From positions 5,193,501 through 5,257,500 of the forward strand of contig BSQZ01000029.1 of NCBI GenBank assembly GCA_033239005.1: 64,000 nucleotides of DNA. The letters run 5' to 3'. This document shows, one piece after another, positions 34,695-46,954 of the stretch. The notes under the pieces were generated by a model that was not told where the DNA came from, made no database searches, and was given only the letters and a program-made list of their open reading frames with translations. Source of the stretch: Lamellibrachia satsuma (lineage: Eukaryota; Annelida; Polychaeta; Sabellida; Siboglinidae). Position numbers and translations under genes: made by a program. How positions within the stretch are numbered: the first letter of the stretch is position 1; each line of letters starts with the position of its first letter.

Positions 34695-35110
34695 GGTTAA
34701 CAAGATTTAACAACTTTAGCAAGATTGCCATCCAAAACCACAAGCTCTAGCAAGCAAGCAAGTGGAAAAGGAAGTCATTGGCTTATCAGAAGTTCATCTA
34801 TGTTTCATTTATGCATAGCTCGCTCTTATCAGATATGCTTCAGTTTTGTGTTAAGCGTACACTGTTAGCATTAACACAATCATCAGATAATTTGTTCCAT
34901 TCATGTTATCGTCCTCTGCGAGAAAGAGTACTTTCTCATATCCAACCTATACTGTCCCTTAGCTAATGCTGCTTTGTGTCATCTGGTTCTACTGCCTTCT
35001 TCTCTTGCCGTTTGTAGAAAATATCAATATCTTCATAACCATTCAATATTTAAAAAAAACTTCTATTTGGTCTCCTCTTAGTCTCCTGGTGTCTTGTGTT
35101 GATGACGGTG
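34695..35110 (-). mobile_element. CR1-like LINE 3' fragment
   Basis: On the minus strand frameshifted text matches the C-terminus of the CR1-like ORF2 at 52264-53739. Blocks are ILNGYEDI (about 35050), YRLDMRKYSFSQRT-like (about 34930), and EWNKLSDDCVNANSV (about 34850). Then the family 3' tail follows: TAAGCCAATGACTTCC, TTGGATGGCAATCTTG and TTAAATCTTGTTAA down to about 34697. It is 5' truncated. Confidence 0.75.
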
Positions 35111-38100
35111 GCGTTACTAACGGGTGAAAGCAACTCGATTTACAGATCCAAACTTTGATCGGTCATAAGTTGGAGTTGTGTAGTGGCGCCACCTGCCGAA
35201 TGTGTGCGCGCCACCTACCTCTTACTACAGCTGTACAAGGTAAGGAAAGACTACGAAACTGGAATAGCAGATGTCACAGGTGAAGACCCTTAACGCGAGT
35301 TTAAAAATGAATAAATATGATTGATTAGCTTTTGTCGTTGTCAAGATAAGACGATGGTTTCACGCACACCTGTGTAATAATGGACGTGATGCAACAGAGG
35401 GTAGATAGATTACGTGTCATCTCAACCTAGATGACGAAACGACAGTCATTGATCGTCATGGATCCCATATACGAATGTTTGTCGTGCACCTAAGACGATA
35501 CGACTAAGTTGTAACATGCAGTGGAGTACGAATATATAACGCTGGAACACGACAACTGTGTCACTGAATCTGTGCACGCACGATAAACTAAGCAGTAGAA
35601 AACCCAACCTTTTCCGTTAAGCCACAATGAGTAGAACCTTGTAGCTAAATGTAGTCATAGAGCTACACGCTAGACCAACATAAATACTTATCAAGTTGCT
35701 ATTCCAATACAGGTAGGCCGCTCCATTTTTGGCAGGTGTGTCTCACGTGACGCGAGTCACGTGCCACGCGCTGTACGTTTTTTTTATAGCCTTCGCCGTA
35801 TTTGCTATCAGTGGGAGAGAAACTACACAGCATTTCGGTTTGATTTAGGGGCTGTTTCAAACGATCGATCATTTAATAAACGCGGCCGCTGCTCTACGAC
35901 GCCAACAAACCGATTAAATATACGTAAGTGTTACCTTAATAACTGTTGTTGCCAGCATTAAATTACCAATACCCATGTTTATTGTATTGTTCATATTTTG
36001 GGAAAACACGATGTTAAACATAATTCTTTTTTAATAAATGCTATTTAGTTGATAAGACTGTAAAATTAGATATAAGTAATTTCGACCTCCCTTGTTTCTC
36101 CGTTGGACAGCCTGTGTCGAAGTTCAAGAAATACCAGAATCCCTGAATGTAGACGATTTCAACAGGTAGATTTACAACATGACCTCATAATATTGACCAC
36201 AAGGACTGATCAGCGACATAGCCTCTATACGGGGAACACTTGGACATTTACAGAACCTTGTAAATTGGATCACTCCCACATATAATAATAATAATAATAA
36301 TTCACTTCTATGGCGAATATGTTCTCAGGAACCTGAACAAGGTGGGTTGATGCGTAGCTTCTGGAATCGACAGCCGTGTAATGCATTTTATTATATTGAC
36401 TGTAATAATTGCTCTTCCAATCCAAATATTTCTCTCTGTCTCTGGAATGTAAATAATTCCAAACTGCACAGAAAACACCAATGAATAAAATTTCAGGTTC
36501 GGTTAAGATTAGCGTAATTGCTAATAATTTCCTCTATCCATTATGTCTGAATTTCTATTGACTGTTACAGTTGTATTTAATATATGTTCTACGATTGTTA
36601 ACACTGAGGAAACCAAAAGACTTTCTTTGTGTAAAAGTGTATTAATATATTCCAACAGGTAAAACAAACCGGTGACGAATTATCTTGTAATTCCATATGA
36701 CTACTTAACCGGACTGTGTTTTTGCAATATTAAATTTGACTGTATGTATAACATTTAACGAATTATCAAGATCTCAATGAACGCACACTTAGTCATACGT
36801 TAAATACTAACCATGCGATAATTAATCGGGCTGTGTTATTCTCCTGGTTCCCGAAAACAATGACGGTTTATGCTCCCGAGAAATGTTCAATAATGACTGT
36901 TTTAATATCATTCGAATTTCCACAGTATTGTCGTAAGTTGTAAAGTATCACAATTATAACAGGACAATTATAACTCGACAGCTGTCACGTAATGAGAACC
37001 ACGCTGTACTGCCGCGAAACTGTGACGGTCCACAAAAAAGTTAATTTAGTGAATAGCCGTAACTCTGTCGCCACCCTATCCCTGCTACTCATCAACACGC
37101 GGGCGCCGGGTCCCTTCGGGATAACTGCTTCCCGTATAGTGCTCAATACATGTTTACGGGTGACGGGGCATACACGCCGGGCAGCCCTCATAACGAAAGA
37201 CACTGTACCTGTTGAGGAGGGTCTAAATCCTACACACGAGAGATGAGGAAGCTTCTTCGACTGTCTACGCGTCCGTTCCCACCCGAAGCAGTCCACACTC
37301 TGGGCTGCACTTAATCCCCATACTCAGTTTTAACACGGTCAGTCGGCGTCACGTGACCCGGCCCACCGGGCTGCGCGCGGAAGGTGTGCGTATATTAATA
37401 ATAAGTCCATAACCAGGTAGCGAGGGAAAGAGGGAGCGCGGGTGGGAAGAGAGGGAGGTGGAGTGCTGTGCCGCGGGGAGGGGGGATAATTATGCGCGAA
37501 TGCGTTCGCCTATTCCCGTTCGGCTTCCCCGCAGTACGTCGCCTATTTCCTTTTAAAGTGGCGACTACCGGAGAGGCGCTATCGGGAGACGGGAACAGGA
37601 GAGACACGGATATAGGCCGACCGGGGAGTAGACGCCGGGCAGAAATAGGGGATCGTTGGCGGGGGTGATTAGTGCACAGTGCGAGGAACGACGGTGAACT
37701 AATGTGGGACGTTAGGGACGAGATATGTGTGGGCCCAGGTAATGGATGTACCCATTTAAAACCTGTTGTACATTTATTCCCGGGATAGCTCTTATCAACG
37801 GGAAAGAAAGGAACAATTTCGAACTGGTCGTGCAACGGAACGCAGAAAGACAAGGTGGAAGGACAAATATACGGATGGAATACAAACACTGCCAGTAGAC
37901 AAAGTCAACCACAGGGTGTTTTTTATTTATACTTGTTGTCAAATACACAATGTGTATGAAATATAAAGAAATCGTGACCTTTATACATTTGAAACTTCAT
38001 CTGATCACACATGTCTTCAATTAGTAAGACATAATCGATTGAACAGTCTAATTGAACGCGATTGAACGCGATGGAACACATCTTCCTGTAACACGTTTTT

Positions 38101-38435
38101 GTTTTGTTTTCATTAAGACGTTTAAAAATATTATATGTATGCAACTATTGCTGATAATCATATTGCGTTGATGTATATCCAGCCCACAACGTAATGATAA
38201 TGTAACATTGTAATGATTCCCGCCTAACTAATAACCTAGCTATTGGTGTTGTTTAGAATAAACTTGACTGATGTGATCGTAAACATATAGACTGCATGTC
38301 ACGTGGAGTAATCCGAGTTTGCTCTTTCTGACCCAGACCTCAATTATGTAATGATGTTTGACACGGAAAAACACGTACTACAACGATAAAGACCGCACAA
38401 GCACACAAACGGACGCACATACCCATATAAACCAA
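35111..38435. other. Intergenic DNA without a recognised gene
   Basis: Two items were noticed. First, paired CACGTG E-boxes flank a GCTATAAAAAAAAC string read on the minus strand at about 35747-35790; it could be the RLC promoter but is unproven. Second, there is a CpG-rich stretch at about 36990-37700 with long but unrecognised frames on both strands. Confidence 0.35.
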
Positions 38436-38481
38436 CATACATACATACATACATACATACATACATACATACATACATACA

Positions 38482-38515
<34 letters not shown>

Positions 38516-38674
38516 CATACATACGTACATACATGCACACCTATGTACTTACGTACATACACACACGTACGTACGTACTTACATACATACATACATGCAT
38601 ACGTACATACATACATACATACATACATACATACATACATACATACATACATACATACATACATACATACATAC
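38436..38674. repeat. (CATA)n microsatellite, interrupted
   Basis: Two CATA arrays (about 38436-38520 and 38578-38672) are separated by CGTA-rich text. The long YIHT/MYVC open frames here are artefacts of the repeat. Confidence 0.95.
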
Positions 38675-38985
38675 GATTGTAAAAATGGCGTTGATACAAA
38701 TCAATTGGGTGAATGCCGAACATAAAATTAAGATTTAGGATGATAAATTCCTGGTGAGTGAAATGAAACTTCACACCAGCCTCCGGACTATGCACTTACG
38801 TCTGCTGTCTGATGGACTATAGGTGGTGCTCTACGCATCCACGTCGCCGTACGCACGACCGAGGGGGGGGCGAAACATTTTTACCAACACACCTACCCAG
38901 AACTACAAACCCGAAAGTTGATTTTCAAGATACCTAGTTAGTCAGTATTTTGGTAGTGATGAAATGTCTGATATATAAACGACCA

Positions 38986-39226
<241 letters not shown>

Positions 39227-39390
39227 GACGGTGTATATACGGTGTATTGAGATACACATTTACGGTGTATTGAGTTTGTTCGCGCATAAAAGCTTGCGTT
39301 TTACTGAAAAACGGAATACCGAAAACGTATAACCGAGACATGAGGGGACTGACACACGTGTGCGATACATTTTAGTGACTTGAGTGCTCC

Positions 39391-39632
39391 GTTGTTCACA
39401 TGAGTGGTGTGACTATTCAGCTGTTCACATAAGTGTTAGTGATTATTCTGTTGTTCTCCTGAGTGGTGTGACTGATCAGTTGTTCACATGAGTGGTGTGG
39501 CTGATCAGTTGTTCTCATGAATGGTGTGACTGCTCAGTACTTCTATTGAGTGGTGTGACTGTTCAGTTCATCTACTTAGTGGTGTGACTCCTCAGTAGTT
39601 CCACTGAGTGGTGTGACTGCTCAGTGTTTCAT
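39391..39632. repeat. 29-bp degenerate minisatellite, ~8 units
   Basis: The core GTTCACATGAGTGGTGTGAC plus TGATCAGTT recurs with many substitutions. The period is 29, with the first units 30. Confidence 0.8.
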
Positions 39633-40134
39633 TTGGTATGACTCAAGACGTCATGAACGCGGTTTTTTTTTGACGCGGCAACCTGATTGGTCAGACGAAT
39701 TACATCTTTATTCCACTGTACACTTTTCAACGCATACGGTGTCGGTCTGTGTGAAACTATATAGTGAAAAATTTACAGTAGTATTTCTAAGAACATTACA
39801 TTATTACTATATAATTGCACATAACCTTTGTTAAGGTCACCACTGATATTTTGTAGGAAACCGAATGCCACCACACGGTCGAAGTCGTTAACCAGGTCAG
39901 GTGATGCAAGGTCAGGTATCTTGGTCTGGTCAATAAAGTTCTCGTAGCCGAGGGGCAGGCCGACGTACAGTCACCTGCCTTTGCTGCGTGGCTGCTGCGG
40001 GCGTTCTTAGCTAGACCCCAACGAAACACGTTTGATCCGAACCTTCCCACACCTGTTTGAAGGCAATTCTGGAGTGCTCAGGCCCGACGTGATCGGTGGT
40101 GAAAGGCATCAAAGGAAGTCATTGACATGTCACT
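39633..40134. other. No supported gene
   Basis: A minus-strand frame (about 39960-39836: GLPLGYENFIDQ, DFDRVVAFGFL) looks protein-like and ends at a donor-like GTTATG. Its frame is preceded by TGA with no acceptor, so it is not called. Confidence 0.3.
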
Positions 40135-40299
40135 TGAATACCAGACTGTATTGAATACCAGACTGTATTGAATACCAGACTGTATTGAATACCAGACTGT
40201 ATTGGTAACGGTTCTGATGAAACCAGTAACGACAAAACACCGTCATTTTATGACGGGCGTGCGTGCGTGCGTGCGTGCGTGCATGCGTGCATGCGTGTG
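40135..40299. repeat. 19-bp x4 repeat and (GTGC)n microsatellite
   Basis: GAATACCAGACTGTATT repeats about four times at 40135-40205. A GCGT/GCAT array follows at about 40257-40299. Confidence 0.85.
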
Positions 40300-40978
40300 G
40301 GTTAACAGGCGATTACGTAAGTCTAAAAGGCTGTTAGTCGTAGCGTACGTCAGTAAGGAACTAACCCGCAGCATATGATGATTAAGCGTGTACATCTTCT
40401 CTAGTCTCTGCCAGCGTCACGTGTAATAGCCCTACTGCAGCCAGGCAACGTGTAGAACTAAACAAATATGTTGCGTGAAACATACATCAGCTATTATTGG
40501 TACATGTTTGTACTGATGGTTGGCACTGCGTATTGGGTAGAGTTACGTATGTACTGGTATATACCAGTCTAACTGTGACACGTTGTTGACTTAGCAAACA
40601 GACTTAAGATTTTCTTTTAACAGTTGTGCTGGCACTTAATTAATGTTAATTTATGTTTCACATTTTAAAATCACTATAACACTGACACCACGAAACTGAC
40701 ACCACGATACTGACACCACGAAACTCATTATTTTTCAAGAAACATTTCTAAATACAATACAGTTTCAAAATAGTGCATGAGATATCCCGACACATCCCAC
40801 GTCCCGGCAAAATATAGAGTAATGCCAATTGTAAGATATTAATTATTATCTATTGTTATATAATATTAGTTATTATCCTATTAGTTATTATCTATTGCTA
40901 TATAATATAAACTCTATTCTTTACAACATATTGACCGCTCAAATGTGTTTTACTGAACTACATTTTAACCATAATTAT

Positions 40979-40983
<5 letters not shown>
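40300..40983. other. Non-coding, small repeats only
   Basis: ACTGACACCACGA occurs three times at about 40680-40722. A TTATTATCTATTG-type block is duplicated at about 40843-40905. Confidence 0.5.

Positions 40984-41074
<91 letters not shown>
40984..41074. repeat. (AT)n microsatellite
   Basis: About 90 bases of pure AT. Confidence 0.95.
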
Positions 41075-41076
<2 letters not shown>

Positions 41077-42110
41077 CTTGAATTCTTGAGTTTCTTGGGG
41101 AATATCATGTTAACATTGCATGGGGATGAGAATGTAATTTTACGACGTGATCCCACGAACAAATGACTGTGATAAACGTTGTCCAGACGTAATGGAAATT
41201 GTCGATAGATGTTCGCTATTATAGTGATGCTGAACACTAAGGTTGATATTCATAAATAACTGATTTAGTAGTTATGTTAATACAATTGTGGATCACTAGG
41301 ACACGTTTGGGTGTCAAGACGTTAGGACAGATATAGTTTACACAATGTAACATGATTTTACGATAGACGCGATCAGACATTTACAAAATTATTAATTTGA
41401 GAGTGACATATTGCATATCAACAGGTTGTATGTGGCTAAATTGAGATCACAGTCCACCGTTTAACTATCAAGCTAACATTCCGTTCTGGAGAGTGAGTAA
41501 AATAGTCGACGTAGGCTGGGCTGGTTGAATTACCGCAGAACCTGTAGTCCAGAATAGTAACCGTATCTCCATTGAAGAAACCAGCTTGAACACCTGTAGC
41601 AAAAGGTATTATCTCGTGAATCAAGGAAACGACGCGCTATATTTACAGCCTCAGCGTATGTATAAATAAAGCGGCAGCCTGGGCTGTGCGAACGAGCCAC
41701 GCGAACATCGACCCACACGCGTTACATGCTGCACGCCCCCGATCGCCAACATCTGAGCGTGGGCCTGGGGTGTTTGACCATAGACTCCGTCTTGGCGACC
41801 CGCTCCGCTCCGTGCAACGTACACAACTACCGCTCGTTAGAGGCAACGGCGCTGGCGCGTAGCGGGCACAGAGGGAAATAGTTTGCCCGTGTAAGATTAC
41901 AGACTAGCTGGCAGTCCGACGACAGCTGCATCTGCATGCGTACGTTAGTCGGCGCCAGTTATTTGTGAAGTGCTGGTATCCACAGACGAAAGTAATATTG
42001 TGTTACTGGAAATCCACTGTCAGGTTGAAATACATCTCATGCCATCTAAATATTATAATTTTAGCAGTTGTTAAATAACCAGACGTACTACCGATGACTT
42101 ACAAAACCAA
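41075..42110. other. No recognised gene
   Basis: Mixed DNA with a G+C-rich part at 41680-41900. TGTATAAATAAAGCGGC near 41656 resembles a TATA box, without supporting downstream coding sequence. Confidence 0.35.
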
Positions 42111-42200
42111 GCAGGCAGGCAGACGGGCAGGCGGGCAGGCGGGCAGGCGGGCAGGCGGGCAGGCGGGCAGGCGGGCAGGCGGGCAGGCGGGCAGGCAGGC
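42111..42200. repeat. 8-bp minisatellite (GGCAGGCG)n
   Basis: About ten units, nearly perfect. Confidence 0.95.
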
Positions 42201-42216
42201 TGCAAATAATCAAGTG

Positions 42217-42848
42217 TACGGACGCATTTTTCCTGGACAAAATCCCCCATGGACAAAATCCCACGAACAAAGGCAAGTTGGTGGGGGATTGCGTCCAGGT
42301 GGACTTTTGTCCAAAGGTATTTTGCCCGGGATGTTTTCCTACACCAGGATAAGCGCTGTGGTCAGTTAAAAAAACACTATCACCCCGAGTGGTATGTCCA
42401 TTTGCCGGTTACTTGTGCTTGGGTAAAACCAATTAATGGAGCGAGCCGTGACTATACTGTGTAGAAATCACCATTGTATACACGTGTACTGGGCTGGAGT
42501 GGCACGCAATTATTTCATAAACAATGTTTAAACAACTTCACAAATGTAAACTTGTCACAAACTTTGTGTAGCATCTGTGAGTAATCGTCACGGAGGTCAT
42601 AAATAACGTGATGATGAAAGCAGTTATGCTACGTCGCGTATGTTTACACCAAAAAAGCTCACAATGTTTTGTCGAACAAATCTGCACATTCCAAATGCGA
42701 TGACATAGCCACCAAACATTCGCAGATATATGTAAATAAGTATTATCAAGTGCAAATAAATACTATTAGTTATTATGTGTTTTTTTTTTAAATCTAAGGA
42801 AGTGGGTTTTGTCCGGGGATTTTGTCCACTTAGTTCACCGCGTCCGAT
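42217..42848. mobile_element. Candidate DNA transposon/MITE with GGACAAAATCCC ends
   Basis: The left side carries CGGACGC, then TGGACAAAATCCCC and GGACAAAATCCCAC (42217-42268). The right side carries the inverse, GTGGGTTTTGTCC, GGGGATTTTGTCCA and GCGTCCG (about 42801-42848). The ~630-bp body has no transposase frame. Target-site duplications are unclear. Confidence 0.55.
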
Positions 42849-44414
42849 AGTCTCAAATCAATAATTCATGGTGGACGAAACTAAGGCTTACCAGAATATT
42901 ATATGTGTTTCCGGTTATCCGACCAACCCTGTTAAATGTAGCCAACCCTAGAAGTTCTTACGACAAGACAACGAAAATACATAGTTTATTTACAACCAAG
43001 CGCAAGGAAAAAAACATAAATCATTCCCGCTCGGCTCTATCGCTATAGCTGTCAAAATACCGGAAATATATATTTTTCTGAAGAACCTGTTCAGGAGCAG
43101 CGTGGCTGCGTGGTCACGCGATGAGTGAGTAGCGAAAATATATAAATATTGTAATTTAACAACTGATCCTGTGCACTATTTTGAATAAGAACCGCAAAGT
43201 GTTTATTCGTAAATAAAGCTGGCTAGTTGACAACGAAATAATTAAAGTTTTTCCGACACTGTTTGTGGGCGATAATGAGATCCCGATAAACAGTATCATT
43301 TGACAACCCTGAATCGGAAGGGTTATTTTCCAACTGTCCGTACGTAATCATTGGCGGGGTCATGTAGAGTAGGTGCCCCATGGAAGGTAGACGCCGGGTA
43401 CATTTGCCGTATAGAATGCGGGCTCGTTGGGTCCATATTATATTATATGGACCCTATATACAATTTGGACCCATAAAGCCATTTGCATAAATTTAACATA
43501 CAAAATAATAAGGAAAATTGCGGTTGTATATCCGTGGGCGTGGTAAATGTAAAGGCTGATTGCACTGTTTGTTTGTTTGTTTGTTCTGTTTGTTGGTTGG
43601 TTTTAGGAGACTTGAGAACTATCTTCCTACGTGTGAAACAGATGTACAGTGATTGAGTCAATCAGTGATACATTTAGCAGCTCTTATTAGTCTATATGAA
43701 AACACTTGAATCAACTGAAACTAGCCAGGTAAATTTAACAAATTTACATATGAATGAATGAATTAATTAATTAATTAACGAATGAATGAATGAATAAATA
43801 AATATATGGATGGATGAATTAAATAATGGGTGGTGAATGAATGAATGAATGAATGAATGTAATATTTGCATTTATGATTATTGAGACATTTCATCAAAAG
43901 GGACAGATTGGTATTCCCATATAATAAAAATGTGTAGCAATAGGGTATCCAAATTCCATAGGGGTCCATAAGCCATAATAGAAAATGGATACCCGGTCCA
44001 TTCTCTATGGTGTCTTCATCTGACAGTGGCCCCAGCGGGCGTCTTTGTTAAAACAGTGACGCCACACGGTGGGCAGGGAACCAACTAAATATGTTCGCTG
44101 ATAAGCTTACACTGCGGGACACGTCACAATTGGCGATATTTACATATTCGTACCAAGTGTAGGTCTAGTAATTCTCGTGCGCCCTCCACCTGCCTGAATT
44201 AGTACTTTAAAATGTCAATAATTTTCCAGATTGAAAAACATATCCATGCAACAATGTTGTCACAAACATTTATCTCCGATAATGTTGTAAAAGTGTCTTT
44301 CGCAGTCGCGTCAGCCAACTTGCGCGAGCAACTGTCTCTTATGCCCGCTTACACAGCTTCCCTTAAATTATAGTTGTGTGCCGTGTTATCCACTGGATCT
44401 TATTCAAGGCGATC
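42849..44414. other. Intergenic DNA with small palindromes and A/T tetranucleotide runs
   Basis: GGGTCCATAT and ATATGGACCC form a 10-bp stem around a 6-base loop near 43430-43456. GGTCCATAAGCC and CCGGTCCATT near 43965-44002 echo it, so 43.43-44.0 kb may be a decayed MITE. Also (TTTG)n near 43565 and (AATG)n/(AATT)n at 43750-43862. No gene is seen. Confidence 0.4.
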
Positions 44415-45298
44415 CCGACACATCTGCTCCAGATCGGCCCTTGTCTTTAGCCGCATGCTGATCTGCTGCAGGTCGGCCCTTGTCTTTAGCCGCATGCTGA
44501 TCTGCTGCAGGTCGGCCCTTGTCTTTAGCCGCATGCCGATCTGCTGCAGGTCGGCCCTTGTCTTTAGCCGCATGCCGATCTGCTGCAGGTCGGCCCTTGT
44601 CTTTAGCCGCATGCCGATCTGCTGCAGGTCGGCCCTTGTCTTTAGCCGCACGCTGATCTGTTGCAGGTCGGCCCTTGTCTTTAGCCGCACGCTGATCTGC
44701 TGCAGGTCGGCCCTTGTCTTTAGCCGCACGCTGATCTGCTGCAGGTCGGCCCTTGTCTTTAGCCGCATGCCGATCTGCTGCAGGTCGGCCCTTGTCTTTA
44801 GCCGCACGCTGATCTGTTGCAGGTCGGCCCTTGTCTTTAGCCGCACGCCGATCTGTTGCAGGTCGGCCCTTGTCTTTAGCCGCACGCTGATCTGCTGCAG
44901 GTCGGCCCTTGTCTATAGCCGCACGCTGATCTGTTGCAGGTCGGCCCTTGTCTTTAGCCGCACGCTGATCTGCTGCAGGTCGGCCCTTGTCTATAGCCGC
45001 ACGCTGATCTGTTGCAGGTCGGCCCTTGTCTTTAGCCGCACGCTGATCTGTTGCAGGTCGGCCCTTGTCTTTAGCCGCACGCTGATCTGCTCCAGATCGG
45101 CCCTTGTCTTTAGACGCACGCTGATCTGTTGCAGGTCGGCCCTTGTCTTTAGCCGCATGCTGATCTGCCGCAGGTCGGCCCTTGTCTTTAGCCGCATGCT
45201 GATCTGCTGCAGGTCGGCCCTTGTCTTTAGCCGCATGCTGATCTGCTGCAGGTCGGCCCTTGTCTTTAGCCGCATGCTGATCTGCTGTAGGTCGGTGT
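44415..45298. repeat. 39-bp minisatellite, ~22 units
   Basis: The unit GATCTGCTGCAGGTCGGCCC plus TTGTCTTTAGCCGCATGCT repeats with a handful of recurrent variants (CACG/CATG, CTGC/TTGC, TTTAG/TATAG). As 39 is divisible by three, a 345-codon frame stays open on the plus strand (44374-45408) and 13-residue RLKTRADLQQIS repeats appear on the minus. I regard these as by-products. The array abuts a LINE reverse-transcriptase relic. Confidence 0.95.
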
Positions 45299-46215
45299 CA
45301 ATGGTGCCTCCTCGTCCAAGCGTAGGGCGTGGCCGAAGAGTCATCGCGCCGACACCGTTCATACAACTTCACGTTGCTTATCCTCTGTGGCCAGTGAATC
45401 CCGATGCGTGAGCGGAGCTGCTTCCGATTGAAGACATCTAGTGTTTCCGTTCCCGACATTGTCAGGTCCCACGCACCCGCATTGTATAGTACGTTACACT
45501 GGTCACTCAAATCGGAGTTGCTCGCTGACGTGTTGTCGTCGCAGCCAAAGAGGCAAAATGGAACGGAAAGCGGCGACCACAAGCATTTTTCGGCGAGATA
45601 GATCCTCAACGTCTCCAAGTAGGGATCCAAGTTTCTTGGCCGTCCTTCTTTCTTCGGCAACACGGCCGGCTTCACGGCTGATGGTTGTACGCTCCGTTTT
45701 GTCGACGTTGACGAACAGGAACCAATCTCCCAATGCCGTTGGCGCGATCGTGTTGACATTGCTCAGGTAATCATGACCAGGTAATCATGATCAGGTAATC
45801 ATGATCAGTTGAGATGAAGTCGGCGTCGTCTGCTAATGTTGTCTCGCTGGGTAGGTTGTGGTCGGCTAGGAAGACATCAGCGCAGTGTCTGAAGGGCTAC
45901 TTCCAGGCACACGATGAAGGTACCGGCGACAGCGAGTCCCCTTGTGCCGACTGTCGAGACGAAAGGGACAGACATGACGTCATCAATCATCACAGTGATT
46001 TTCGTATCCGTATGATTCGGACGTTGTCAATGTCGAAAACCTATGCAAAACGTCATGGAGTTTCCGTCGACGGATTGTATCGAACGCATGTGATAAGTCG
46101 ATACCCAGTATTTCGATCACGTACTTGTATCGCTGGCACTTCGCGGGGAGCCACCGGTGTCCCCATGCCTCATCTGCTGCTGAATTATGTTAGGGATCAT
46201 GTTAAAACTTTGTGT
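45299..46215 (-). mobile_element. LINE reverse-transcriptase relic
   Basis: Minus-strand RT blocks in order: IDLSHAFDTIRRRKL near 46100-46060, the LADDADFIS catalytic block near 45815-45840, FVNVDKTERT near 45715, KKLGSLLGDVEDLSRRK near 45620, and a C-terminal RSRIGIHWPQRISNVKLYE near 45380. Stops and frameshifts separate them. The relic ends exactly where the 39-bp array starts, so the array probably grew from its 3' portion. The clade is uncertain. Confidence 0.7.
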
Positions 46216-46954
46216 TTTTCTAGCATCTACGTAGTGTCATATTGATAATAGTTTTCCACGAAGTTGTGAATGTCCAAGATGTCGGACTATAATATACAGC
46301 ACCGAACGGTAAACAGTTACGCAATTTAAAACCATAATAGTTCCGTAACAGTTCACCACGTGGCGCTGCATGAGTCAACGGTGGTCATACGTCGCATAAG
46401 ATCGACGTTTTAAAATTTAGTCCGTGGGCTTTGACCTCTCTTTAGTACGCTCCTTACGAAAAGATAAATGTCGAAAACGGTGAACCGAACTTCCCAAAGC
46501 CGGACCCCGTGAGCGGAATATATGTTACCTGGAGGGCGAAATCGCGCGAATTTTTCAACGGAAGTACAACACGTAATTCACGCGAATCTTCTGTCGCTCG
46601 ATGAAACAATCGTGTTCGAAGTTATTCAAACGTCAGATCAGCCGATTTGTTTTGCGATACTAGCGTATGTGATTTCTGTTTAATATCAGATATTGAATAT
46701 TATTTAATATTATTGTTGGTACACTGTTTTCTTTGCTGAAACTAATTCTTTCTGACTGTCTAATTTGGGCCTGCATTCTGTAAGGAATAAAGGTGCAGTG
46801 ATGCAATAATAAGGGGAAGGGTGGACAGAATTTGGAGATGAGACATTGGTGCTACAAATTGATGGGCCTCAAAATAGGTGGGAGGAGGACTCTGGAAAAT
46901 GGTGGGATGTGAATTTTGATATGTTTATTTGTACCTTCATTAGTACTTGTAAAT
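46216..46954. other. No recognised gene
   Basis: Short AT-rich spacer without features I can support. Confidence 0.4.

Noticed and set aside
36985..37889. Several 60-164 codon frames on both strands
   Set aside because: A CpG-rich region with overlapping frames; no splice-bounded exon and no recognisable domain.
39836..39975. Minus-strand exon-like frame (GYENFIDQTKIPDLASPDLV)
   Set aside because: Protein-like and ends at GTTATG, but TGA precedes it in frame with no acceptor between, and no family is recognised. It could be a relic exon.
44374..45411. 345-codon open frame on the plus strand with 13-residue repeats
   Set aside because: It coincides with the 39-bp minisatellite; a period divisible by three keeps all non-stop frames open. 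There is no domain and no sign of a gene context.
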